Origin: Thermogemmatispora tikiterensis
Lineage (GTDB): Bacteria; Chloroflexota; Ktedonobacteria; Ktedonobacterales; Ktedonobacteraceae
Reading direction: 5' to 3'
NCBI RefSeq assembly: GCF_003268475.1
Contig: NZ_MCIF01000002.1
Span: 3,456,671 to 3,520,670, forward strand
Length of the DNA: 64,000 nucleotides
Each line of letters starts with the position of its first letter. Within the stretch, counting starts at the first letter, position 1. Below, piece by piece: positions 8,651 to 17,556 of the stretch. The notes under the pieces are model-generated. The model was not told the DNA's origin, did no database searches, and was given only the letters and a program-made list of their open reading frames with translations. The position numbers were made by a program, and so were the translations under genes.

Positions 8651-9565
8651 TTAAGCGGACCAGGATACCGGCGCCTCTCTCCCGTTGAGACCAGGATCGG
8701 GGCAGACTTTCTTGCCCCAGGCGCTCAGAATGTAACAGAGACCGGCGAAGTCTTCGTCGAACATCTCCACGAGGGCACGGCGATAGAGGTCGTCAAATTC
8801 AGCCGGGGTGGTAACTCCCGCTTCCAGAAGGAAGGGGCGGATCAGCAATAGCTCGACTTCGTAGCCGCGACAGAGGGCTTCATGAGCTTCGCTGCCCGCG
8901 GAGAAGTCCAGGACATAGGCCCGCTGCTGAATCTGGTAACAGCCTGCATCGCGCAGGAGGGAAGCCAGTCGCGGCAGGATGCCGAGATGATGGCTGGGCG
9001 GCGCGAAACTGCGCCCTGTGCGTTGAAAGGCACGCCTGGTCAACTCCTGGAGCTGCGTAAAGGCCGCACCGTTGCTTATCGGTCGCTCAAATTCGGTGAG
9101 CCGCAGGATGCCCCCAGGTCGACAGACCCGTAAAGCCTCATGCACAACTCGCGGCCAGGTGGCAGGCGTGAGGAGGCCTGTCAGGTCGCGGGCATTGACG
9201 AGGTCAAAGCTGTCGCCGGGCAACGGGAACGGCTCTAGAAGATCCATGACCTCAAAGCATGCGTTCCTCAGCCCCTGAACCTGGGCCTGGGCTCGCGCAT
9301 ACTGGATGAGTGTCTCGCTGATGTCTATACCCGTGACTCGCGCCCACGGATAGCACTGGGCCGTTTCCAGTACCCAGCCCCCAGGTCCACACGCCAGATC
9401 CAGAATGCTCTCCAAGCGCCGGCCCTCGACTCCTTCCGGCAGCACTCCCCCCATGACCTCATTGACCAGCCTGTCACGCAACATGAGGCGCGCCGTTTCT
9501 GCTGCGTTCTCCGCATCCAGTATGTAGCCGCAGCCTCTCAGGATGTGGTTCTGGGAAGCCACCAT
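8651..9565 (-). CDS. class I SAM-dependent methyltransferase
   Basis: A 304-residue protein with the Rossmann-type methyltransferase core: motif I ILDLACGPGG (about 54-63), an acidic residue after strand 2 in VTGIDIS, and the motif IV/post-motif region FDLVNARDLTGLL with RPGGILRLTEFE. It is related to the UbiE/Methyltransf_25 type of small-molecule methyltransferases. The substrate cannot be told. The start at 9565 is chosen because AAGGAG lies 8 bases upstream; a GAGGTGA-preceded ATG at 9586 would add seven residues. It stands alone, converging on the LacI-family gene. Confidence 0.75.
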   Translation of the reverse strand: MVASQNHILRGCGYILDAENAAETARLMLRDRLVNEVMGGVLPEGVEGRRLESILDLACGPGGWVLETAQCYPWARVTGIDISETLIQYARAQAQVQGLRNACFEVMDLLEPFPLPGDSFDLVNARDLTGLLTPATWPRVVHEALRVCRPGGILRLTEFERPISNGAAFTQLQELTRRAFQRTGRSFAPPSHHLGILPRLASLLRDAGCYQIQQRAYVLDFSAGSEAHEALCRGYEVELLLIRPFLLEAGVTTPAEFDDLYRRALVEMFDEDFAGLCYILSAWGKKVCPDPGLNGREAPVSWSA

Positions 9566-9798
9566 GAAATGCACTCCTTCATTCACCTCAAACGCCAGTC
9601 CTACGGGGTAGGATCGATATCTGCCCCGACTTCACGAGAAAATAGTCTTTTTCTTAAAGCAGAGTTTTACTGCATAGTAGTATAAGCTGAAAGGTTATTC
9701 TGCATCAAGATATTGTACTGCAAGATAGCAGTTATCGGTCACCGAAACTCTGTCAATTCTGATCTGTAGAAAGCATAGCAGGCTACCCCTCCATAGCC
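9566..9798. other. intergenic, AT-richer than the surroundings
   Basis: The gap between the divergent methyltransferase and purine genes contains several AT-rich stretches (for example around 9640-9720) that could hold promoters for the leftward gene. I see no ORF, tRNA or recognisable riboswitch; in particular no purine or PRPP aptamer could be recognised by eye. Confidence 0.4.
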
Positions 9799-9828
9799 TT
9801 GCCAGAGGTTACCCGAAAGTGCTACAAT
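9799..9828 (+). promoter_or_regulatory. probable promoter of the purine operon
   Basis: TTGCCA (9799-9804) and TACAAT (9823-9828) are 18 bases apart and lie about 50 bases before the purL start codon. No palindrome resembling a PurR operator was seen around it. Confidence 0.55.
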
Positions 9829-9881
9829 GAGGCTGTTCCATTCAATGGAAACAGCAATCTGTCCCCTGGACGGGACGAAGT

Positions 9882-12800
9882 GTGGGTAGAAGCACCGTGA
9901 CCGACTACCATATTGAGGTACGGGCAACCTCGCCGCAGTATGACATCCCGGCCCAACAGCTTGCCCGTGAGCTGTCTTTTCTCTCGCGTGCCAGGCTGCC
10001 CGCGCTGGCCGCCCTCGGTGAGAGTCTTCCCTCCCTTTTTCTCCGCACCGCTCAGCTCTACTCTCTCAGTGGAACTTGCTCGCCGGAGGAGATTACACGC
10101 CTCGCCCGCGAGCTGCTGATTGATCCTGTCACTCAGACCTTCTCTTTGTTGCCTTCTGCTGGGCGCTCTTCCTCTGGGGCTACTGGTCATATCATAGACG
10201 TATTTTTTCTTCCAGGCGTCACTGATACTCTGGCGGAAAGCGTCTTGCTTGCCGCTTCACTGCTTGGAATCGCCGGCCTGGAACGAGTTGCTACGGGCCG
10301 GCGATATTTTCTGGATGAGCGCTTAAGCCGGCAGGATGTGCGAGCAATCGCCGAGGCTTTGCTCTATAACCCGGTGATCCAGTTCTATCGCTTGCTGCCA
10401 GCAGAGGGCGAGCGAGCTGCCGGCAGCTCCGGACGTTCAGCTCCTCGTCTATCCTTAGCTGGTCCTGCTCCCTCCCCTTCCTCTCCCCCCCACGTTGCTC
10501 GCCTGGCCCTCTCTGAAATGAACGTTGAAGAACTGAGCAATTTGAGCAGGCAGAGAATGCTGGCGCTGACGGTAGAGGAGATGCAGGCGATCCAGGAGTA
10601 TTTCCGCCGGCAGGGGCGCGCTCCGACCGATGTGGAGCTGGAGACGCTGGCGCAGACCTGGTCGGAACATTGTTCTCACAAGACGTTTAAGGCCACGGTT
10701 GTTTATCGCGAGCTGACCCCCGCCGGGGAGACCGCGATCGAGGAGACGATTCCTGGCTTGCTGCGCTCTTTCATCATGCAGGCGACCAGCGAACTAGCTC
10801 GCCCCTGGGTGGTCTCAGCCTTCAGCGATAATGCGGGGCTGGTGCAGTTCACGGATGGCTATGATCTGGCTTTTAAGGTGGAGACGCATAATCATCCGTC
10901 GGCGATTGAGCCGTTCGGTGGGGCCAATACGGGGGTCGGCGGCGTGATCCGCGATGTGTTGGGGGTTTCGGCTCGCCCCATCGCCTGTACTGATGTGCTC
11001 TGCTTCGGGCCGCCCGATACGCCAGTGGAGGAGCTACCCCCGGGTGTACTGGCTCCGCGACGGGTAGCCTCGGGGGTGGTGAATGGGGTACGTGACTACG
11101 GCAATAAGATGGGCATCCCGACAGTCAACGGGGCGGTGCTCTACCATCGTGAGTACCTGTGCAATCCGCTGGTCTTCTGCGGCTGTCTGGGCTTGCTGCC
11201 TCATGGAAGCCATCCACGGGCCGTGGAGCCGGGCGACCTGGTGGTGGTCCTCGGCGGTCGCACAGGACGCGATGGGATTCACGGTGCAACCTTCTCTTCC
11301 GGCGAGATGAGCAGCGAGACACAGGCAGTGGCCGGTAGTGCGGTGCAGATCGGAGCACCCATCACGGAGAAGAAGGTGACCGATGTAGTCCTCCAGGCCC
11401 GCGAGCGCCGTCTCTATCATGCCATCACCGATTGTGGAGCGGGTGGCTTCTCGTCGGCGATCGGTGAGATGGGCGCCCAGACAGGGGTGCGGGTGGACCT
11501 GGCGCGGGCGCCGTTGAAGTATCAGGGACTGGCCCCCTGGGAGGTCTGGCTCTCGGAGGCTCAGGAGCGTATGGTGTTAGCTGTCCCTCCCGCCTGCCTC
11601 GATGAGCTGCTGGAGTTGTGCGCGCTGGAGGAGGTGGAGGCAACAGTCCTGGGCGAGTTTACTGCCGATGGGCGGCTGACGGTCACCTGGGGTAAGGAGG
11701 TGGTAGCCGACCTGGAGATGGCTTTCTTGCACGAGGGCCGTCCTCAGCGCACCCTGGAGGCCCTCTGGCAACGGCGCCCTCTCACAGTCGGGTCAGCGAC
11801 GGCCTCGCCGGAGGCCCTTCCTGATGCGGCTGATGTCCTGTTGACGCTGTTGCGCCACCCGACGATTGGCTCGAAAGAGGGAGTGGTGCGACGCTACGAC
11901 CATGAGGTGCAGGGGGCGACAGTGCGCAAGCCGCTGGTGGGGCGCGCCGGCAATGGTCCCGGCGATGGGGCGGTCTTGCAGCCGCTGCTAGAGGACCTGA
12001 GCGCGCCGCGTGCCGGGGTGGTGCTGACGAATGGGATTAATCCACTGTACGGCAAGATCGATCCCTATCATATGGCCCTCAACGCGGTGGATGAGGCCCT
12101 GCGCAATCTGACAGCTCTGGGCGGCGATATCGAGCGGGCAGCGCTGCTGGACAATTTTTGCTGGGGCAATCCTGCCGATCCTGAGCAGCTTGGGATGCTG
12201 GTGCGGGCGGTGCGTGGCTGTTATGACGCCGCTTTGGGCTTTGGCACTCCTTTTATCTCGGGCAAGGATAGCCTGAATAATGAGTATCGCTTTGGTGAGC
12301 GCCGTCTGCCGGTGATTCCCACGCTGCTGATTTCAGCACTGGGAGTGATTGAGGATGCTTCCCGTACGGTCGACATGGCCCTGAAGGCGGCGGGCAATCT
12401 GCTGTATGTGGTGGGCCTGACGCGCAATGAGCTGGCGGCCTCCCATTATGCCGAGGTGGTGGGCCCGGAGCTGTTGCCAACAACGGCCCTGCCACAGGTG
12501 GAGCTTGAGCAGGCGCGAACAACGATGAAGGCCCTCGGGGAGGCCATTCGCCGCGGCCTGGTGCAGTCCTGTCACGATCTTTCGGAAGGGGGACTGGCAG
12601 TAGCGGCGGCGGAGATGGCCCTGGCTGGCCTGCTCGGCGTGAGTCTCGATCTGGCACGTCAGCCGGCGACCGGTTTGGAGGAGCTGGCCGAAGGATTTCG
12701 CCCTGCTGTGCTGCTCTTTAGCGAAAGTCCCTCGCGCTTTCTGGTTGAGGTGGCTCCAAGTCAGCGCGAGGCTTTTGAGGCCCATATGCGGGCTGGGGGT

Positions 12801-12929
12801 GTGACAGCGCTGGCGGCTCTCGGCCATGTGACAGCCAGCGGGCGTTTTGTAATCAAACACGGGGCGGAGACACTGATCGATCTTTCAATCGCTGAGCTGC
12901 AGGCTGCCTGGAAGGGAGAGTTGCCATGA
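9882..12929 (+). CDS. purL: phosphoribosylformylglycinamidine synthase, PurS-PurL fusion
   Basis: A 1015-residue synthetase for step 4 of purine biosynthesis (FGAR to FGAM with ATP and ammonia). Residues about 1-90 and 100-175 are two PurS-like repeats. The second is clear (FFLPGVTDTLAESV...VATGRRYFLDERLS); both end in a similar sequence (QTFSLLP and QFYRLLP). A Ser/Pro linker leads to the PurL part with WSEHCSHKTFKA (about 258-269), KVETHNHPSAIEPFGG and two AIRS-type halves. It resembles the PurSL type rather than the 1300-residue enzyme, because the glutaminase is in the next ORF. The start codon is GTG at 9882, or GTG at 9897. It overlaps the next gene by ATGA. Confidence 0.93.
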   Translation: MGRSTVTDYHIEVRATSPQYDIPAQQLARELSFLSRARLPALAALGESLPSLFLRTAQLYSLSGTCSPEEITRLARELLIDPVTQTFSLLPSAGRSSSGATGHIIDVFFLPGVTDTLAESVLLAASLLGIAGLERVATGRRYFLDERLSRQDVRAIAEALLYNPVIQFYRLLPAEGERAAGSSGRSAPRLSLAGPAPSPSSPPHVARLALSEMNVEELSNLSRQRMLALTVEEMQAIQEYFRRQGRAPTDVELETLAQTWSEHCSHKTFKATVVYRELTPAGETAIEETIPGLLRSFIMQATSELARPWVVSAFSDNAGLVQFTDGYDLAFKVETHNHPSAIEPFGGANTGVGGVIRDVLGVSARPIACTDVLCFGPPDTPVEELPPGVLAPRRVASGVVNGVRDYGNKMGIPTVNGAVLYHREYLCNPLVFCGCLGLLPHGSHPRAVEPGDLVVVLGGRTGRDGIHGATFSSGEMSSETQAVAGSAVQIGAPITEKKVTDVVLQARERRLYHAITDCGAGGFSSAIGEMGAQTGVRVDLARAPLKYQGLAPWEVWLSEAQERMVLAVPPACLDELLELCALEEVEATVLGEFTADGRLTVTWGKEVVADLEMAFLHEGRPQRTLEALWQRRPLTVGSATASPEALPDAADVLLTLLRHPTIGSKEGVVRRYDHEVQGATVRKPLVGRAGNGPGDGAVLQPLLEDLSAPRAGVVLTNGINPLYGKIDPYHMALNAVDEALRNLTALGGDIERAALLDNFCWGNPADPEQLGMLVRAVRGCYDAALGFGTPFISGKDSLNNEYRFGERRLPVIPTLLISALGVIEDASRTVDMALKAAGNLLYVVGLTRNELAASHYAEVVGPELLPTTALPQVELEQARTTMKALGEAIRRGLVQSCHDLSEGGLAVAAAEMALAGLLGVSLDLARQPATGLEELAEGFRPAVLLFSESPSRFLVEVAPSQREAFEAHMRAGGVTALAALGHVTASGRFVIKHGAETLIDLSIAELQAAWKGELP

Positions 12930-14908
12930 GCGTTGTGCCGCGCGCTTTGGTGCTGCGTGCGCCGGGCATTAACTGTGAACGCGAGACGGCTTATGCCTGT
13001 CGTCTGGCCGGCTTTGAGACGGAGCTAGTCCATATCAATAGGCTGCTGCGCGAGCCAGAGCGCTTGCTGAGCTACCATTTCCTGGTATTGCCTGGGGGCT
13101 TCTCATATGGCGATGATCTGGGGGCCGGAACGCTGCTGGCCAAGAATCTGACGGTGCATTTGGGGCGGCAGTTGCAGCGCTTTGTGGAGGAGGGCCGCCC
13201 ACTGCTGGGCATCTGCAATGGTTTTCAGGTGTTGGTGCGCGCCGGTTTGCTGCCACATACTGACTGGAGGAATCTCCGCCAGACGGCCAGCCTGACCTTC
13301 AATAGCTCGGGTCGCTTCGAATGCCGCTGGATCTCGCTGGTGACGGAAAGTAGCCGCTGTATCTTTACGCGCGGCATTTATCGCCCCCTGGAACTTCCTG
13401 TAGCGCATGGCGAGGGGCGCTTTGTGGTAGCCAGCGCAGAGCAGCTAGAGGAGCTGCGCCAGCACGAGCAGATTGCGCTACTCTACGATGGCGATGGCTA
13501 TCCGGCTAACCCTAACGGTTCCCAGGCGAACGTGGCCGGCGTCTGCAATCCGGCGGGGAATGTGCTGGGCCTGATGCCCCATCCCGAGCGCTATGTGCGC
13601 GCGCTGCAGCATCCACAGCAGCGCAGTCCAGCTGATGGTCTCTTGCTTTTCCAGAATGCCTTTGCCTACGTCTGTCAGCTGCTGGGAATAGAGCCGCCAG
13701 TGGTTCCTGCCGAAGGCAGTGAAGGTAGCGATGAGAACAGCAGGCGGCGCATGTGGACGGCGCGTCTGGATGGTGAGCGTGAGGGTCGCGAGCAGCCTGG
13801 GCACCTGCGCACGTCTGCGACGATGTCGGCTTCAACGAGCGGAGAGCGAGGACGCACAGCGGCGGTGGCCGTGGTAAGGCGCGAGCCGGCGCCAACCTCT
13901 CTCTCGTACGCAACGAGCGGGGTCAATATTGAGGCGGGTGAACATGCTGTTGAGCTGATGAAGGCAGCGGTGCGCGCTACCCACGGTCCCGCAGTGTTAG
14001 CCGGTGTGGGGGCCTTTGCTGCTGCCTTCCGGGCCGAAGCGCTTAAGGAGATGCGCGAGCCAGTACTCGTGGCTACCACCGATGGGGTGGGCACCAAAAC
14101 TCTCCTGGCGGTCCAGATGGACCGCTTTTCGACGATTGGCTACGATCTGGTCAACCACTGCGTCAATGATTTGCTGACCCAGGGAGCAAGGCCGCTCTTC
14201 TTCATGGACTATCTGGCAACGGGCCAGCTTGACCCCGAGCAGGCGGCAACGATTGTGGCAAGCGTGGCCCAGGCCTGTCAAGAGGTTGGTTGTGCCTTGC
14301 TGGGAGGCGAGACCGCCGAGATGCCCGATATGTATGTGCCCGGTAGCTTCGATCTGGCCGGGACACTGGTCGGGGTGGTCGAGGCGGCGGAGCGCATCGA
14401 TCCGGCGACGATTCGCGCCGGCGATGTCCTGCTCGGACTGCCTTCCAGCGGCCTGCATACCAATGGCTACTCGCTGGCGCGGCGCGTCTTTGCCGCTTAT
14501 CCGCTGGAAACAGTCTTTCCGGAGCTGGGGGAGCCGCTGGGCGAGGCTCTGCTGCGTCCCCATCGCTGCTATCTGTCGGAGATTATGCGCCTGCGCGCCG
14601 GGCTGGGGACAGCCCTGAAGGGTCTGGCGCATATCACCGGCGGCGGTTTCCAGGGCAACGTTGTACGCATTCTGCCGCCAGGTACGCAGGCAATTATCGA
14701 GACCGCGGCCTGGACAGTTCCCCCCCTCTTCACGCTGATCGCTCGCCTGGGCCAGATCAGCGATGCCGAGATGTACCGTACCTTCAATATGGGCATCGGC
14801 ATGGTGCTGGTAGTTGCGCAGGACCAGGTGGACCAGGCCCTGCGCCTGGTGCCCGAGCTGGTACCAATCGGCGAGATTCGTGAGGGCGAGGGAGTCACTC
14901 TGACCTGA
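12926..14908 (+). CDS. fused PurQ glutaminase and PurM (AIR synthetase)
   Basis: One uninterrupted 660-residue ORF. Residues about 1-255 are PurQ, the class I glutaminase that feeds ammonia to PurL: nucleophile Cys in LLGICNGFQV (near 95) and catalytic His/Glu in LMPHPERYV. Residues about 330-660 are PurM, which closes the imidazole ring at step 5: SGVNIEAGEHAVELMK, VATTDGVGTKTLLA, LLGGETAEMPDMY, HITGGGFQGN. A Ser/Arg/Glu-rich linker of about 70 residues joins them. It overlaps purL by 4 bases. Possible internal starts (ATG codons in the linker, or a GTG behind GGAGAGCGAGG) could also give free PurM, but none has a strong ribosome-binding site close by. Confidence 0.9.
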   Translation: MSVVPRALVLRAPGINCERETAYACRLAGFETELVHINRLLREPERLLSYHFLVLPGGFSYGDDLGAGTLLAKNLTVHLGRQLQRFVEEGRPLLGICNGFQVLVRAGLLPHTDWRNLRQTASLTFNSSGRFECRWISLVTESSRCIFTRGIYRPLELPVAHGEGRFVVASAEQLEELRQHEQIALLYDGDGYPANPNGSQANVAGVCNPAGNVLGLMPHPERYVRALQHPQQRSPADGLLLFQNAFAYVCQLLGIEPPVVPAEGSEGSDENSRRRMWTARLDGEREGREQPGHLRTSATMSASTSGERGRTAAVAVVRREPAPTSLSYATSGVNIEAGEHAVELMKAAVRATHGPAVLAGVGAFAAAFRAEALKEMREPVLVATTDGVGTKTLLAVQMDRFSTIGYDLVNHCVNDLLTQGARPLFFMDYLATGQLDPEQAATIVASVAQACQEVGCALLGGETAEMPDMYVPGSFDLAGTLVGVVEAAERIDPATIRAGDVLLGLPSSGLHTNGYSLARRVFAAYPLETVFPELGEPLGEALLRPHRCYLSEIMRLRAGLGTALKGLAHITGGGFQGNVVRILPPGTQAIIETAAWTVPPLFTLIARLGQISDAEMYRTFNMGIGMVLVVAQDQVDQALRLVPELVPIGEIREGEGVTLT

Positions 14909-15023
14909 GTGAGAAGCGTCTTTCTGAGACCAGGATCAGCCTATTGATTAGCCCGCTGAGGGAGCTTCCACCGTGGCAAACCCGCAGAGCACAAGATAGA
15001 GCAAGAAAGGAGCAGACACTAGC

Positions 15024-15794
15024 ATGAGCACTGGGAATGAGGAGCAGGTGACCTTTGGGCCTCTGCTGGCAGAGGGCAAGACCAAGCAGATCTATGCCCA
15101 CCCCGAAGACCCCAATCTGGTCTATATGGTCAGTAAGGACCAGATCACGGCGGGCGACGGGGCACGTCGCGACGAGCTAGCCGGCAAGGGGCGCTGGAGT
15201 ACTATCACAACGGCCAATGTCTTCCGTTTGCTGAACGCGGCAGGCATTCCCACCCACTTTGTGCGCCAGATCAACGATACCACACTGCTGGTGAAGCGCT
15301 GCCAGATGGTGCCCATTGAGCATGTGCAGCGCCGCATTGCCACCGGCTCCTATCTGAAGCGCAATCCCGAGGTCAGCGAGGGGACGCGCTTTGACCCTGT
15401 GGTCATTGAGACCTTCTTGAAGGACGACGCGCGCCACGACCCGCAGATCTGGGACGAGGATATTATCAATATGGGCCTGGCCACCGCCGAGGAAATCGCC
15501 TGGATGGCCGAGCAAGGGCGCCGCGTCTTCGAAACCCTCGAACGGGCCTGGGCGAGCGTGGACGTCACGCTGGTCGATTTGAAAATTGAGTTCGGGCGCG
15601 ACAGCGAGGGAAAGCTGCTGGTCGCCGACGTGATCGATAACGATAGCTGGCGACTCTGGCCCGGCGGCGATAAGAATCGCATGCTCGACAAGCAGGTCTA
15701 CCGCAATCTCAAGGAGGTCACCGAGCAGGATCTGCAGGGAATCGCCGATCGCTATGCCCTGGTGGCCGATTTGACTGGGAAACTGCGCATTTGA
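15024..15794 (+). CDS. purC: SAICAR synthetase
   Basis: A 256-residue enzyme that joins aspartate to CAIR using ATP. Family motifs are present: LLAEGKTKQIY (ATP-binding loop), KDQITAGDGARRDEL, PIEHVQRRIATGSYLKR, LVDLKIEFG and VADVIDNDSWRLWP. The length is normal for bacterial PurC. AAAGGAG lies about 12 bases before the ATG. The gene follows the purQ-purM fusion by 115 bases in the same direction and is part of the purine operon. Confidence 0.95.
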   Translation: MSTGNEEQVTFGPLLAEGKTKQIYAHPEDPNLVYMVSKDQITAGDGARRDELAGKGRWSTITTANVFRLLNAAGIPTHFVRQINDTTLLVKRCQMVPIEHVQRRIATGSYLKRNPEVSEGTRFDPVVIETFLKDDARHDPQIWDEDIINMGLATAEEIAWMAEQGRRVFETLERAWASVDVTLVDLKIEFGRDSEGKLLVADVIDNDSWRLWPGGDKNRMLDKQVYRNLKEVTEQDLQGIADRYALVADLTGKLRI

Positions 15795-15805
15795 TCTATG
15801 CTGTA

Positions 15806-15835
15806 GGGCGGTGCAGTAGACGTTCTGCACCGCCC
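15806..15835 (+). repeat. strong intercistronic hairpin between purC and purF
   Basis: A perfect 11-bp GC-rich stem (GGGCGGTGCAG at 15806-15816 with 15825-15835, loop of 8) lies 12 bases after the purC stop. There is no U-tract after it, so it is more likely an mRNA stability or processing element than a terminator. Confidence 0.6.
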
Positions 15836-15868
15836 GCAGCGTCTTGAAGGAGAAGCAGGAAGAAAGCC

Positions 15869-17422
15869 ATGGAGCGACTGCGCGATGCCTGCGGTATTGT
15901 TGGGATCTATGCCAGGCCGGGAGATGAGAGTATCGATGTGCGTCAGTATCTGACGCTGGCGCTGACGGCTTTGCAGCACCGCGGCCAGGAGAGCGCGGGC
16001 ATGGCGGTTTACGATCAGAGGAACTGTATTGCCCACCGTGTGGGCATGGGCAAGGTGCGCGAGGTCTTTGGGGATATGGGTCAGGGCCTGCCAGCCACGC
16101 GCTGCGGCATTGGCCATGTCCGCTATTCAACCACCGGCTCTAGCTGCGTTGAGAACGCAGGCCCGTTCGTGGTCGGCGACAATGCCGAGAGCCGGGATGG
16201 CGCACGCCCTGGGGCGATTGCAGTAGCCCACAATGGCAACCTGGTCAATGGTCCGGCCCTGCGCGCTCGCCTGCCGCAGCATCTGCTCTCTTCGACAACG
16301 GACAGCGAGGCCATCGCTCTCTTGCTCTTGCTCACGGAGGGCGCAACGCTGCGCGAGCGCATGCTGACGGCCTTCCCGCTGTTGAAGGGTGCTTACAGCC
16401 TGGTGATCCTGGCCGAGGGCAAGCTCTATGCAGTGCGCGATCCCTGGGGCATGCGTCCGCTCTGTCTGGGACGTATCGGCGACATCTGGATCGCCGCTTC
16501 GGAGTCCTGTGCTCTCGACCGCATTGGGGCCACGTTTGTACGCAACGTCGAGCCAGGCGAGCTGATCACGATCGATGAGCAAGGCCTGCACTCCGAGATT
16601 CTGGTTCAGGCCCCGCGCCAGACGCTCTGCGTCTTCGAGTATATCTATTTTTCAGATGCCACCAGCTACGTGAACAATCGCTACGTCTACCTGGTCCGCG
16701 AGGCATTGGGCCGCGAGCTGGCCCGCGAGCATCCGGTAGAGGCTGATCTGGTGGTACCAGTGCCCGATTCGTCGATCCCGGCAGCTCTGGGCTATGCTGC
16801 CGCTTCGGGTATTCCCTACGGCCAGGCGATTATTAAGAACCGCTACAGCGATCGCACCTTCATTAAACCCGATCAGCGTCTGCGCCAGATGGAGGTCGAT
16901 CTCAAGTTCAACTTTGTCCGCCCCAAGGTGGAGGGCCAGCGCCTGGTGATTGTCGACGATTCGATTGTGCGCGGCAACACGATGAAGCGCCTGGTGGCAG
17001 CCCTGCGCCATCAGGGCGTGCGCGAGATCCATCTGCGATCGAGTGCGCCGCCGCTGCGCCATCCATGCTACTTCGGCATCGATATCCCCCACGAGAGCGA
17101 GCTGGTCGCGGCAGGACGCAGCATCCAGGAGGTGGCCGAGTATATCGGCGTCGATAGTCTGGGTTACCTCAGTATCGCCGGCCTGGGCCGCGCCATCGCC
17201 TCGGTCCGCCATGTGAGCAAGCGGACGGAGTCAGCAGTGGCAGAACCGGGAGCGGGCAAGGTGGAGCCAATTGAGGGCGAGGAGCCGGCATCCTACGAGG
17301 AGCTGCTGCATCGCGAGTTTTGCTACGGCTGCATGCGCCGTGAGGGCTGGCCCTTTGATCCGCTCGTGGCTGCCGACGAATCTTCTCCCCTGCCGCTCAT
17401 GCGCCAGCCCTCGCCCTCGTGA
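15869..17422 (+). CDS. purF: amidophosphoribosyltransferase
   Basis: A 517-residue enzyme for the first committed step of purine synthesis (PRPP plus glutamine to phosphoribosylamine). Catalytic Cys8 follows a 7-residue propeptide (MERLRDA / CGIVGIY) that would be removed by self-processing. The glutaminase domain has LQHRGQESAG and the phosphoribosyltransferase domain has LVIVDDSIVRGNT. Cys residues in LCVFEYIYF, RHPCYFG and the late CYGC motif match the four ligands of the [4Fe-4S] cluster in the Bacillus-type enzyme. GGAG-rich sequence precedes the ATG. It lies in the purine operon. Confidence 0.95.
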   Translation: MERLRDACGIVGIYARPGDESIDVRQYLTLALTALQHRGQESAGMAVYDQRNCIAHRVGMGKVREVFGDMGQGLPATRCGIGHVRYSTTGSSCVENAGPFVVGDNAESRDGARPGAIAVAHNGNLVNGPALRARLPQHLLSSTTDSEAIALLLLLTEGATLRERMLTAFPLLKGAYSLVILAEGKLYAVRDPWGMRPLCLGRIGDIWIAASESCALDRIGATFVRNVEPGELITIDEQGLHSEILVQAPRQTLCVFEYIYFSDATSYVNNRYVYLVREALGRELAREHPVEADLVVPVPDSSIPAALGYAAASGIPYGQAIIKNRYSDRTFIKPDQRLRQMEVDLKFNFVRPKVEGQRLVIVDDSIVRGNTMKRLVAALRHQGVREIHLRSSAPPLRHPCYFGIDIPHESELVAAGRSIQEVAEYIGVDSLGYLSIAGLGRAIASVRHVSKRTESAVAEPGAGKVEPIEGEEPASYEELLHREFCYGCMRREGWPFDPLVAADESSPLPLMRQPSPS

Positions 17423-17556
17423 GGCCAGTCGACAGGCAAGCGTCCGATCAATCAAAGGATGAATAAGAGTGCGAGCTGATCATTCAGTGCTTGAGACCAG
17501 ACGTCGCAGAGCCAGGTGTAAGGAGTGACGAGGGGTATAAGGAGGAGCTAGCGATT

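Noticed and set aside
9566..9881. Possible riboswitch before the purine operon
   Set aside because: I looked for the conserved core of purine, PRPP/guanidine-type and other aptamers and found none that I can support by eye.
15177..16130. 317-codon open frame on the minus strand
   Set aside because: Antisense to purC and purF; it has no motif of its own.
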